Below, one piece after another: positions 1-10,834 of a DNA stretch of 64,000 nucleotides. The notes below the pieces were generated by a model, which was not told the DNA's origin, ran no database searches, and saw only the letters and a list, made by a program, of their open reading frames with translations. Source of the DNA: Stomorhina lunata (lineage: Eukaryota; Arthropoda; Insecta; Diptera; Rhiniidae); contig OW121744.1 in the NCBI GenBank assembly GCA_933228675.1, forward strand, positions 23,710,640 to 23,774,639. Reading direction: 5' to 3'. Made by a program: the position numbers and the translations under genes. How positions within the stretch are numbered: the stretch's first letter is position 1; the number at the start of each line of letters is the position of its first letter.

Positions 1-348
1 CAAAAAAAAAAAGAAACAAATACTAAGTAATTGGCACTAACAACTGCCTTCTCCACACAGACTGAGACCAGATAGAATTACATGAGTTGAAATCAATGAA
101 GTATAAAAAGGGGTTTATATTTTGTTCAATCCTTAGAAATTTCTTTTCTATACTTTTAGAAAAAATGTGTTTAATTAATAAAGATTTTTGTTAAAAAATA
201 AAAATTGAAATGAATGAAAATATGGAAATATAAAATTTAGAATCTTCTATTTTAGATTTAAATGAACTTGAAACAAAACTTAGTGCAAGATTCAAATGGT
301 ATCAAATATAAAAATTGGACCATATTTATATACAATTTTAATTAAAAA
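1..348. other. AT-rich spacer, no gene seen
   Basis: This is non-repetitive AT-rich sequence before the first dispersed element. It has a TATA-like string (TATAAAAAG) at about 102-110, but there is no convincing initiator at the usual distance and no reading frame downstream, so I do not call a promoter. Confidence 0.5.
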
Positions 349-1145
349 CAAGTAAGAAAACGCTATAGTCGGTCTAGCCCGACCATACGATACCCTTCAC
401 CACTAAAGTCAAAGGTGTTATTTTTCCTGTATAAAGACAAATATTTGCTAAATTTTGCCATCATACAAACATTTTCTTAAAACTTATATATTTAAGCTGT
501 TTCCGTCATTTGGACTTATATGAGAGCTAGGGTCAAATGTGGACCAATTATCTCAAAATTTGGCAAATTGATTACAGTTGTTACGAAAATTATGTATGTA
601 TACAAAAAAAAAACTCAAAATGTTCATTATTTTTAGGTTTACGAGCGTTTTAGTGATTTTTTGTCTCATTTAGTGCGTTTTTAAAGAAGAGCTATGGTCA
701 AATGTGGACCGATTCGAACGAAATTTGGTACAGTGATTTTAGTTTACATAAACAGTATTTGGTTTAAGTTTCATGAAAAGATATTGATATTTGTGGCCAA
801 TATATCAATTCCGGGAAGTGGGACCTATGGGAGGTACCATATATAATGGACCGATTTTGACCAATTTCAATAGCCATGGTCCCATTATCAAAAAAAATGA
901 TCAGCGCCAAATTTCATCAAATTATCTTTAGAATTGCGACCTGTAGTTTGATTACAAGGTTTACATGGGGGTCCAGCCAGCCAGACGGATGGACGAACGG
1001 ACATCGCTAAATCGAATCAGAAAGTGATTCTAAGCCTATTGGTATACTAAAAGGTGGGTCTAAGACAAATATTTCTATGCGTTACATACATCAGCACAAA
1101 CTTATAATACCCTTTCCACATATGGTGGTGAAGAGTATAACAAAT
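349..1145 (+). mobile_element. Dispersed repeat family A, near full-length copy 1
   Basis: The same roughly 0.75-0.8 kb sequence recurs on the opposite strand at 32225-33013, with clear identity along its whole length. Both copies have near-terminal inverted repeats: ATACCCTTCACCAC at 390-403 and GTGGTGAAGAGTAT at 1125-1138 (one base off the exact complement). Internally a phrase of the type GCTAGGGTCAAATGTGGACC recurs at about 528 and 691, so the interior is itself a degenerate tandem repeat of roughly 160 bp. A pyrimidine/purine tract (CCAGCCAGCCAGACGG type) lies near 975. There is no coding capacity. The inverted ends suggest a non-autonomous DNA element, but I cannot name its superfamily. 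Fragments of the family occur at about 21.68-21.9, 25.97-26.24 and 47.4-47.99 kb. Confidence 0.75.
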
Positions 1146-1404
1146 AACAGTAATAGAGTAAGTAAGGGTAATTAACGTGGTATAGGCTGGTAATGAGCGA
1201 GGGTCTCTGGTTGCCGTCATTTCTTGTATGAACGCAGGTGGAGCTTTTGTACCTCCATTTTTTTATATTCACCCTCAAAAATCTGACACAAGATGTGTGT
1301 ACCACATTACCTGCAAATTTTTTTAAAATCGCTTTTAATGGGATTCAAAATATTTTCTCAAATTTATATGATATTGTGGGTTTAGATTTTTTTTTTTCAA
1401 ATCA

Positions 1405-2940
1405 ATTTTTAAATTGAAAAATTTTTATATTGAAAAATTTTTATATTGAAAAATTTCCTATACAAATTTTTATATTTAAAAAATATTTTCTATAAAATTT
1501 TCATATTGAAAAATTTTCTATAAAATTTTTATATTGAAAAATTTTTCTGTAAAATTTTTATATTGAAAAATTTACTATTAAATTTTTATATTGAAAAATG
1601 TTCTATAAAATTTTTATATTGAAAAATTTTAAATAAAAGTTTTATATTGAAAAATTTTCTATAAAATTTTGATATTGAAAAATTTTCTTTACAAATTTTT
1701 ATATTTAAAAATTTTCTATTAAATTTTTGTATTGAAAAATTTTTATTATAAATTTTTATATTGAAAAATTTTCTATAAAATTTTAGTGTTCAAAAATTTT
1801 CTGTAAAATTTTTATTTTGAAAAATTTTCTATAAAATTTTTATACTGAAAAATTTTCTATAAAATTTTTATATTGAAAAATTTTTTATAAAATTTTTATA
1901 TTGAAAAATTTTCTATAAAATTTTTATATTGAAAAATTTTCTATAAAATTTTTATATTGAAAAATTTTTTATAAAATTTTTATATTAAAAAATTTTCTAT
2001 AAAATTTTTATATTGAAAAATTTTCTTTACAAATTTTTGTATTGAAAAATTTTCTTTACAAATTTTTATATTGAAAAATTTTCTATAAAATTTTTGTGTT
2101 GAAATATATTCTATAAATTTTTTATATTGAAAAATTTTCTATAAAATTTTTATATTGAAATATATTCTATAAAATTTTTATATTTAAAAATTTTCTATAA
2201 AATTTTTGTATTGAAAAAATTTTCTATAAAATTTTTATATTGAAAAATTTTATGTATAACTTTTATATTGAAAATTTTCTATAAAATTTTTATATTGAAA
2301 AATTTTCTAAAAAATTTTTTTATAAAATTTGTAAATTGAAAAATTTTCTTTACGATTTTTTATATTGAATAATTTTCTATAAAATTTTTTTATTGAAAAT
2401 TTTTTTAACAAATAAATAAAATTGGAAAATTTTCGTTACAAATTTTTATATTGAAACATTTTCTATAAAATTTTTATATTGAAAAATTTTCTATAAAATT
2501 TTTATTTTGAAAAATTTTCTATAAAATTTTTATATTGAAAAATTTTATATAAAATTTTTATATTGAAAAATTTTCTACGAAATTTTTGTATTGAAATATA
2601 TTCAATAAAAAATTTTATATTGAAAAATTTTCTATAAAATTTTTATATTAAAAAATTTTCTTTACAAATTTTTATATTGAAACATTTTCCATAAAATTTT
2701 TATATTAAAAAATTTTCTATAAAATTTTTATATTGAAAAATTTTCTATAAAATTTTTATTTTGAAAAATTTTTTATAAAATTTTTATTTTGAAAAATTTT
2801 TTATAAAATGTTTGTATTGAAAAATATTCTTTACAAATTTTTAAATTAAAAAATTTTCTTTACAAATTTGTTTATGGAAAAATTTTCTATAAAATTTTTA
2901 TATTAAAAAATTGTATATAACATTTTTATTTGAAGGAAAA
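1405..2940. repeat. 28-bp A/T minisatellite array (ATTG type)
   Basis: About 55 tandem copies of a 28-bp monomer of the form TTTTTATATTGAAAAA followed by TTTTCTATAAAA. Copies diverge by point changes and small indels, and a sub-variant with CTTTACAAA in place of CTATAAAA is scattered through the array. It differs from the 30-bp arrays in having ATATTG between the A/T tracts and CTATAAAA in place of the complete CTATAGAAAA palindrome. Because the period is not a multiple of three, it gives no long open frame. Confidence 0.93.
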
Positions 2941-2995
2941 ATATTGAAATTTTATCTAATTTTGAAAATTTCAAAATTAATGCCCTGATAGTCGT

Positions 2996-3096
2996 CCCAA
3001 CTTTAACTCAACCAAATAATTTTTTGATATTGCGGAACTAAAAAAAACGTTGAGTCCCGCAATATCAAAAAATAATTTGGTTGAGTACAAGTTGGG
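2996..3096. repeat. Imperfect inverted repeat with 44-bp arms
   Basis: Arm 2996-3039 is the reverse complement of 3053-3096 at 40 of 44 positions, with a 13-base A-rich loop (3040-3052). The arms are not part of the neighbouring 28-bp array. This may be a foldback element remnant. The flanks show no clear target duplication. Confidence 0.8.
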
Positions 3097-3120
3097 TTGA
3101 CTGGCAGACAACCAAACTGA

Positions 3121-4757
3121 GTTGAGTTGAGAATGGCAATAGGGGTATAAATTATAAAATACTTTAACTTCAATATATTTTTAATATAAAATTGTTTTTT
3201 TTTTTCATGGTCTTAACGACTTTTCAATTCATTTAACAAAATCTTACGACATTAAAGGATTTTATTTGACACATGAACTTAATGAGTGGGACCAAACCAT
3301 TTGTCAGAGAAGGGGGTGGGTGAATGGTTGTATTTAATACAAAAAAAATTTTTGGTTAAAACAAGCGAAATTATTTTAAAATTACTCTTTTTTCGGGGTT
3401 ATAAAAATATAAAAGTAAACAAAAAAAAATCAGTACATAAGTTGGTTTTATTTAAATGAGACAAAAGGGTGTTAAAAATTATAGAGACTACTATAGACCA
3501 ACAACTACCCCCTTCTAAGCTAAAATACAATAAGGAAAAAAAATATAGAAAAAAAATTTAGCCAACAATTACCAACAACAAAACGAGAAAAAAAAATTAA
3601 TGAAAAATGTAGAGAATACTTATAAAATAAGAAAAAAATTATGTAAATGAGTTAATTTTTTTTTTCAAAAAAATTTTCCAACAATTTCCGTAATTCCTCC
3701 GTCGTCTTACCTCAAATAAAAAGTTTAAAATATAAGAGAGTAACATAAAAACTAGGAGAAGTGGTTGGTTGTCTGGTGAACAGAAAAATTTGTAACGTTT
3801 TTTTTTTAAATACATATATTTTTAAATTAATTACACACTATGACCAAGTTGGAAAAAAAGCTGAAGAAAAAATATATGATAAAAAAAAATGTATATAAAG
3901 TTTTTAAAAATTGTACAATACCTTATAAAAATACAAAAACGACGACGACAATGGAAATGAAGACACAACATTAAACAATCAGGGTCTTAACACCCAAAAT
4001 GACACCCACTTTGTTTGGCTTTTGGGGGTATGGCTAGGCCCGGATAGTCAACCAGGCCAGGCCAGCCAGCCAAACACTCATTTACTTAGTACAATCGTTT
4101 ATCAAAACCCCCAACCCTGATTAACACTCATTCACAAACACACACACATACACATGTAAATAACTAACGTTATGGCGAGACCTCGAGTATGGGAGTGTGA
4201 ATGTAAAGATGGGCAAGTGTAAGTGTTAAAGATGAACTGGCCAAAGTTAAGGAAAAAAATTATATATCGTTGGGTGGTTGGGTTTAAATGGTCGCCACTT
4301 GGATTTTTTTGTTTCATTCAACTGCCCTGCCAATATTATAAATGGTTGTAGTTAGCGAAATATGGTGGGTGGGTGGTTGTGGGAATCATTTTAAGGCTAG
4401 CGAGGAGAAGATGGGTGAGGCTGATGAAGAAAATTAATCTAGAGCAGGGGTAAAAAGAAGTTTGGTGTATGGAATTGCTGAAGCAAACGGAAATGTAAGC
4501 TTGATTGCAACATTATATCATTAATTTTAGAAAAAAAATGTATAAACACAATATTCTAGAAAAATACACATACTAACAAAAACATATCGTCACCTAAAAT
4601 TCTAAAGGGTGTTATTGTAAAGAGAACAAGATTCGGTATAGCCGTATTTATCACACACACATACAAATACATACATACATATAGTCACGTAAAATTCAAA
4701 AGGACATTACATTAGTTGGGAGACTACAGCTTTTATAGAGGAAGTGGAGATAATGTG
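3121..4757. other. Low-copy AT-rich spacer with simple repeats
   Basis: No gene is seen. The segment contains poly-A/T runs, a CA-rich microsatellite at about 4137-4155, a GGTGGGTGGGTGG-like stretch near 4364-4378 and a second CA/ATAC microsatellite near 4651-4682. The stretch 3960-4130 is of unusually high complexity and GC content for this window, with repeated GGCCA/AGCCAGCC words, but no open frame of useful length runs through it. Confidence 0.6.
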
Positions 4758-5035
4758 GTGGCGCCACCTGTTGGAAGCTCTTCATACCAACTAAGAAGCC
4801 TTCGTCTGCTTATGCGTAACAACTTTGCTAATGATCATAGCATGATCAAATGTACAGTTTACGGTTTAATTCACTTTAAGTAGTTTTCAGTGGCGCCACC
4901 TGTTGGGCTTTGATCATACCAAGTAATAAACATTCGTCGGCTTAGCCGCAACAACTTTGCTAAAGATCATAGCATGATCAAATGTACAGCCTACGATTTA
5001 ATTGACTTTGAGTAAATTTCAGTGGCGCCTGTCGA
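4758..5035 (+). repeat. Family D, 132-bp tandem repeat (2 copies plus truncated third)
   Basis: Monomers start at 4758, 4890 and 5022 with the phrase GTGGCGCCACCTGTTGG, giving an exact spacing of 132 bp. The third copy is cut after about 13 bases. Each monomer includes the word CATGATCAAATG about 90 bases in. The same 132-bp unit occurs at 34497, 34629, 35062 and 35446, where some copies are interrupted by family C. GTGGCGCCAC is a perfect 10-bp palindrome and one of the few GC-rich words in the window. Confidence 0.88.
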
Positions 5036-5169
5036 AATTTTTTCATTCTTTGGTTTAAAAAAACAAGAGTGGGTTAAATAAAACATTTCCCCCTTTTTTA
5101 TCCCATATCGGACATACATAGTTTTAAAAGTGACCCTTAAAACTTCCAAAACTACCTTCATATTCGATC

Positions 5170-6478
5170 TGTAGAAAATTTTTTTCTACAGAAAATTTTT
5201 TTTATCAAAAATTTTTCTATAGAAAATTTTTTATCAAAAATTTTTCTATAGAAAATTTTTTTTATCAAAAATTTTTCTATAGAAAATTTGTTTATCAAAA
5301 ATTTTTCTAAAGAAAATTTGTTTATCAAAAATTTTTCTAAAGAAAATTTGTTTATCAAAAATTTTTCTAAAGAAAATTTGTTTATCAAAAATTTTTCTAT
5401 AGACAATTTTTTTATCAAAAATTTTTGTATAGAAAAATTTTCTATCAAAAATTTTTTTATAGAAAATTATTTATCAAAAATTTTTCTATAAAAAATGTTT
5501 CTATAAAAAATTTTTTTATCAAAAATTTTTGTATTAAAATTTTTTTTTATCAAAAATTTTTGTATTAAAAATTTTTGTATTAAAATTATTTTATTGAAGA
5601 TTTTTCTATAGAAAAATATTTTCATCGAAAATATTTTTATCAAACATTTTTCTATAGAATTTTTTTTTTTAATTTTTCTATAGAAAATTTTTTTATCAAG
5701 AATTTTTTAATAGAAAATTTTTCTGTGGAAAATTTGTTTATCAAAAATTTCTCTATAGTAATTTTTTTTTAACTTTTTCTATAGTAAATTTGTTTATCAA
5801 AAATTTTTCTATAGAAAATTTTTTTATCAAAAATTTTTCTATAGAAAATTTTTTTATCAAAAATTTTTCTATAGAAAATTTTTTTATCAAAAACTTTTCT
5901 ATGGAAAATTTTTTTATTAAAAATTTTTCTATAGAAAATTTTTTTGTCAAAAAATTTTTTATCACAAATTTTTCTATAGAAAATTTTTTTAATCAAAAAT
6001 GTTTCCATAGAAAATTTTTTTTATCAAACATTTTTCTATAGAAAATTTTTTTATAGAAAATTTTATTATCAAAAATTTTTCTATAGAAAATTTTTTTACC
6101 AAAAATTTTTCTATAGAAAATCTTTTTATAAAAAATTTTTCTATAAAAAATTTTATTATCAAAAATTTTGCTATAGAAAATTTTTTTTATCAAAGATTTT
6201 TCTGTAGAAAATTTTTTTATTTATCGAAAATTTTTCTATAGAAAATTTTTTTTATTAAAAATTTTTTTATCAAAAGATTTTCTATAGAAAATTTTTTTAT
6301 CAAAAATTTTTTTATAGAAAATCTTTTTATCAAAATTTTTTCGATAGAAAATTTTTTTATCAAAAATTTTTCGATAGAAAATTTTTTTATCAAAAATTTT
6401 TCGATAGAAAATTTTTTATCAAAAATTTTTCGATAGAAAATTTTTTTATCAAAAATTTTTCTATAGAAAATTTGGTCT
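5170..6478 (+). repeat. 30-bp A/T minisatellite array (ATCAAA/CTATAG type)
   Basis: About 44 tandem copies of a 30-bp monomer built from TTTTTTTATCAAAAA and TTTTTCTATAGAAAA. The register is exact over long stretches (two monomers per 60 bases). The palindrome TTTTCTATAGAAAA is centred in each monomer. The 30-bp period is a multiple of three and the monomer lacks stop codons in some frames, so it yields artefactual 60 to 96-residue open frames on both strands with a 10-residue period (IKNFSIENFF or KKIFYRKIFD types). The same family and orientation recur at 14.7, 26.2, 40.4 and 62.8 kb. Confidence 0.95.
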
Positions 6479-7399
6479 ATTTTAAGACTAAAGCAAAGCA
6501 TACTTAAAACATGAAATCGAAAAATATGACTACTATAATCGTGTTATCACAAAAATATCTTATTCATGAAATCAGAGGGAGCAGTTAGAAATATATCAGT
6601 TTAAGTCACTTGTCGTCACAATATTTCATTATTAAAATTTTTAAAACGAAAAAACTAAAAATAAAATTTTGAGGAATTAAAAATAGCAACTTCAAAATTT
6701 TTTACACATCTAAAAATTAAAAAACTAATTCGTGTCCAACCTTTCTAAAAGTACACATACTATAAGAACTAGAAATAAAAATCAGTTTCATTTTTATTTT
6801 TGTAAAAAGCTAAAAGAAAAAAAAACAAGACAAGTACATAAGCAGACAATATGAAGTACATACTACAAAATATAAAAATGTTGCAAAAGTATATAGAAAA
6901 CCAATCTACCAATAATTACTAGAAAAAAAACCATTAATTAATTTTTTTTCGATTCGCATTTATTTGTAAGTGAAAAGCAAAATCCTCTCGAAGTAAAGAA
7001 AAAAATGTAGGGAAAAATAATCTAGAAAAAAAAGAGTTAAAATTAAATCGAATTTCTAGCCTTCAACTTCACCAACACTTTCAAGAGACCGTCGTCCATT
7101 TTTGTTTAGTCAGTTGTACATATTTAGTTCAAAGACAAAAAAATTCTATATATTTTTATATAATGAGAAAAAATAATGTGAATTCAGCAGAGCCAAGTCA
7201 TTTATATACGATTTTTATCTTGCACAAAATTATAATTAAATACAAATTTTGTAGAGGACCACACCCCACAATCTGGATATGCTAAACTGACAAAAGAATT
7301 TAATAAATTTAATTTGTTATTTATAAAAATCCCAAATCATCTGAACTCACCTCGGAATTCTTAATATCGATTGAGTAGTCATGGTAAATGTTTATAATT
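6479..7399. other. AT-rich spacer, no gene seen
   Basis: Non-tandem AT-rich sequence between two unrelated array types. I see no open frame with coding character, no RNA gene and no recognisable mobile element. Confidence 0.55.
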
Positions 7400-8430
7400 G
7401 TCTTTTGTCAAGATTTTTTTCTTTCATCAAGTTTTCTTTAGAAAAGCTTTTCTTTCATCAAGTTCTCTATAGAAAAGCTTTCCTTTCGTCAAGTTTTCTC
7501 AAGAAAAGCATGCCTTACGTCATGTTTTCGAAAGCTTTCCTTACGTCAAGTTTTCTAAAAAAAAGCTTTCCTTTCGTCAAATTTTCTAAAGAAAGGCTTT
7601 TCTTTCGTCAAGTTTTCTAAGGAAAATCATTCCTTACGTCAAGTTTTATAAAGAAAAGCTTTCTTTACCTTAAGTTTTCTAAAGGAAAGCATTACTTTCG
7701 TCAAATTCTCTAAAGAAAAGCTTTCCTTTCGTCAAGTTTTCTATACAAAAGCTTTACTTTCGTCAAGTTTTTTTTTAGAAAAACTTATATTTCGTCAAGT
7801 TTTCTATAGAAAAACTTTGATTTCGTCAAGTTTTTTTTAGCAGAACTTAGATTTCGTCAAGTTTTTAATAGAAAAACTTTGCTTTCGTCAAGTTTTTTTT
7901 TTATTAAAACCTAGATTTCGTCAAGTTTTCTATAGATAAACTTAACATTCGTCAAGTTTTGTATACAAAAACTTAACTTTCGTCAAGTTTTCTGTAGAAA
8001 AACTTTCTTTTCGTCATGTTTCCTGTAGATAAACTTTCCTTTCGTCAAATTTTCTAAAAAAAAAGCTTTATGTTTTTTTTAGCAAAACTTAGATTTCGTC
8101 AAGTTTTTAATAGGAAAACTTTGCTTTCGTTAAGTTTTTTTTTATTAAAACCTAGATTTCGTCAAGTTTTCTATAGATAAACTTAACATTCGTCAAGTTT
8201 TGTATACAAAAACTTAACTTTCGTCAAGTTTTCTGTAGAAAAACTTTCTTTTCGTCACGTTTTCTGTATATAAACTTTCCTTTCGTCAAATTTTCTAAAA
8301 AAAAAGCTTTCCTTTCGTCAAGTTTTTTATTGAAAAGCTTTACTTTCTTCAAGTTTTCTATAGAAAAGAATTCATTTTTCTATAGAAAAGCTTTCCTTTC
8401 GTTAAGTTTTCTATAGAAAAGCTTTCTAAT
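7400..8430 (+). repeat. 31-bp minisatellite array (TTTCGTCAAG type), plus orientation
   Basis: About 33 copies of a 31-bp monomer of the form CTTTCGTCAAGTTTTCTA, TAGAAAAGCTTTC. The palindromic core TTTTCTATAGAAAA is shared with the other arrays, but the linker CGTCAAG is distinct. The array contains a higher-order duplication with a 241-bp offset: the block from about 7825 is repeated from about 8066, sharing unusual variants such as TTATTAAAACCTAG and AACTTAACATTCG. The array is the reverse complement of the family at 11.8-12.5 kb. Confidence 0.93.
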
Positions 8431-9655
8431 AGAATTTAATATGAAAAATTTTAATATAAAAATTTTGAATATAAAAAATTTTCCTATAAAAAATTTTGTA
8501 CAAAAAATTTTTATATGTAAAAATTTTTTTATGAAAAATTTTCTTTAAAAAATTTTTCTACAAACAATTTTTATATAAAAAATTTTAGATGAAATTTTTT
8601 TTCTTTTAAATTTAATATGAAAAATTTTCTATAAAAAAATTTTTAGATAAAAATTCGCAATAAAAATTTTTATATAAAAAATTTTCTATAAAAAAATTTT
8701 ATACGAAAATTTTCTAAAAAAAAATATTTATATGAAAAAATTTCTATAAAAATTTTTTTTTCAAACAAAAAATTTATATGAAAAATTAAAAATTATATTA
8801 AAATTTTTAAATTAAAAATTTTAGAAAAAAAATTTATATAAAAAATTTAATATAAAAAATTTTTATATGAAAAATTTAATATAAAAAATTTTTATGTGCA
8901 AAATTTAACATAAAAAATTTTCTATAAAAAATTGAATAAAAATTTTTATATGAAAATTTTCTATGTACATTTTTTTGTAGAGAATTATTAAATGAAAATT
9001 TTTCTATAAAAAATTGTTATATAAAAATTTTTCTATAAAAAATTTTTATATGAAAAATTTTCTATAAAAAAATTTTATATGAAAAACTTTCTATAAAAAA
9101 TTTTTATATGAAAAATTTTCTATAAAAAATTTGTATATGAAAAATTTTCTATAAAAAATTCTTATATGAAAATGTTTTAATAAAAAATTTTCTATAAAAA
9201 ATGTTTATATAAAAAATTTTCTATAAAAAATTTTTATATGAAAAATTTTCTATAAAAAATTTAATATGAAAAATTTTCTATAAAAAATTTAATATGAAAA
9301 ATTTTTCATTAAAAAATTTCTATATGAAAAATTTTAGAAAAAAAAAATTTTATATGAAAAATTTTATATAAAAATTTTTATATAAAAAATTTTCTTAAAA
9401 AAAAATTCTAAAAAAAATTTTCTATAAAAAATTTTTATATGAAAAATTTTTTATAAAAAACTTTTAGATGAAATATTTTCGATAAAAAAATTTACATGAA
9501 AAATTTTTACAAAAAAATTTTACGTGAAAAATTTTTACTAAAAAATTTGTATATGAACAATTTTCGATAAAAAATTTTTATATGAAAAGTTTTCGATAAA
9601 AAAATTTTATATGAAAAATTTTCAATAAAAAAATTTCGATAAAAATTTGTATCTA
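8431..9655. repeat. 29-bp A/T minisatellite array (ATATG type)
   Basis: About 42 copies of a 29-bp monomer, CTATAAAAAATTTTT then ATATGAAAAATTTT. It abuts the preceding 31-bp array directly, with a transition around 8425-8470 where monomers change type. Copies are strongly diverged at the start and end and more regular between about 9010 and 9290. Confidence 0.9.
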
Positions 9656-9775
9656 GAAAAATTATCCAAAGTTAAGCTTGACTCTAAAAAAGTTAACGAA
9701 AGTTTAAGTTTTCTCTAGAAAAGTTAATGAAAGTTAAACCTTTCTCTAGAAAAGTTAACGAAAGCTAAACTTTTG
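9656..9775 (-). repeat. Short outlier of the 31-bp GTTAACGAAAG array
   Basis: About four diverged monomers containing AAAGTTAACGAAAGTTTAAG-like units, in the same orientation as the large array at 10.8-12.5 kb and inverted relative to 7.4-8.4 kb. It lies directly against the 29-bp array with no spacer. Confidence 0.8.
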
Positions 9776-9779
9776 TTTT

Positions 9780-10830
9780 GAACTATAAAAATGTGTCTTT
9801 TTTTAATTGAAAATGTTGTCATCGATAAACTAAAATTTCGCTAACAAAATTTACATTTTGCGAATTTTAATGTATTAATTTAAATATTCTGTTTTGTAAA
9901 ATTAGCAAAATACAAAAAACTTTTCCATCGTGTATACAAACTTTTTTTTTGTAATTTTTTGTTATTTTTAAATTATACGGACAAACTTACGAACTGGGAT
10001 AAAAAGCTTTATAAGCCAAAAAAAAACTAACAACAAAATTAATAATTTTTCTATTTAAAAGTTTAACAAACTATAAAGTAGTTAAAGATCTGTATGAAAA
10101 ATTATTAATTTTATTGAAGAATTTGCTGATCATTGACTGGTGCTGTAGTTATCGAAAAAATTTCGTTTAATTTTTTGATATATAAATTTACCTGAAAAGA
10201 AAAAGAGAAATTTTTCAAATTAGTTTAAATTGTCAAGTTTTTTATTAAAATAAAACTTAAATAAATTTAAATAGAAAATTAATGACTTACATATAATTAA
10301 GACCAACCACCATTAAAAGACCAAAGAACACATTTTAATTTTTTCAAACAAAAAATTGACTTTGTAAAAAAATACAACTAAATTAGATCATGGTTTAACC
10401 TGAGGCTTTGAACCAATTACTCAAGATTTTATTTCAATAACTTTGAAATGTTGAGAAATAAAATTAGAGAAATAAAAAGAAACCATTTCAACTTGAGAAG
10501 CGAAAAAGTGACATTTAAGCATTTTTTGTTCTTTAAATTCTAGAAAATAAATTAAAAGCTTTAAGCTATAAAATCTAGAAAGTCACACTCCACAAAAAAC
10601 ACTCACACACAGAAATTATTTGCAATTTGTAAAAATTACCCTAAAGATTATTTTGTAAGATAACTTAAGTTCCTTACAAACCCCAGTCCTTTCAACTGTC
10701 ATTTACAGGAGTGGTGCCATGAATTCAATATTTGAGGTTAAGCCAAACAAAAATTTTCTAATGTCAGCCATTTTTTACCGAAAATTTTTAATACTATTTG
10801 TGACATTTAAAAACGAAAAGTTTATGAAAT
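9780..10830. other. AT-rich spacer, no gene seen
   Basis: Low-copy sequence separating two satellite blocks. There is a moderately GC-richer part near 10670-10740, but no frame or element that I can support. Confidence 0.55.
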
Positions 10831-10834
10831 GAGA

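Noticed and set aside
102..131. TATAAAAAG followed by a TCAATC initiator-like word
   Set aside because: Spacing is a few bases short of the usual TATA-initiator distance, and no transcript or reading frame follows.
5170..6478. CRISPR-like regular repeats
   Set aside because: Monomers are directly contiguous, with no unique spacers, in a eukaryotic repeat landscape.
5158..6501. Many 60-96-residue frames with IENF/FYRKIFDK repeats (also at 14.9-17.0, 26.2-27.4, 36.1-36.6, 42.2-42.6, 50.4-51.5, 61.6 and 63.4 kb)
   Set aside because: Artefacts of stop-free 30-bp tandem repeats, present on both strands of the same array.
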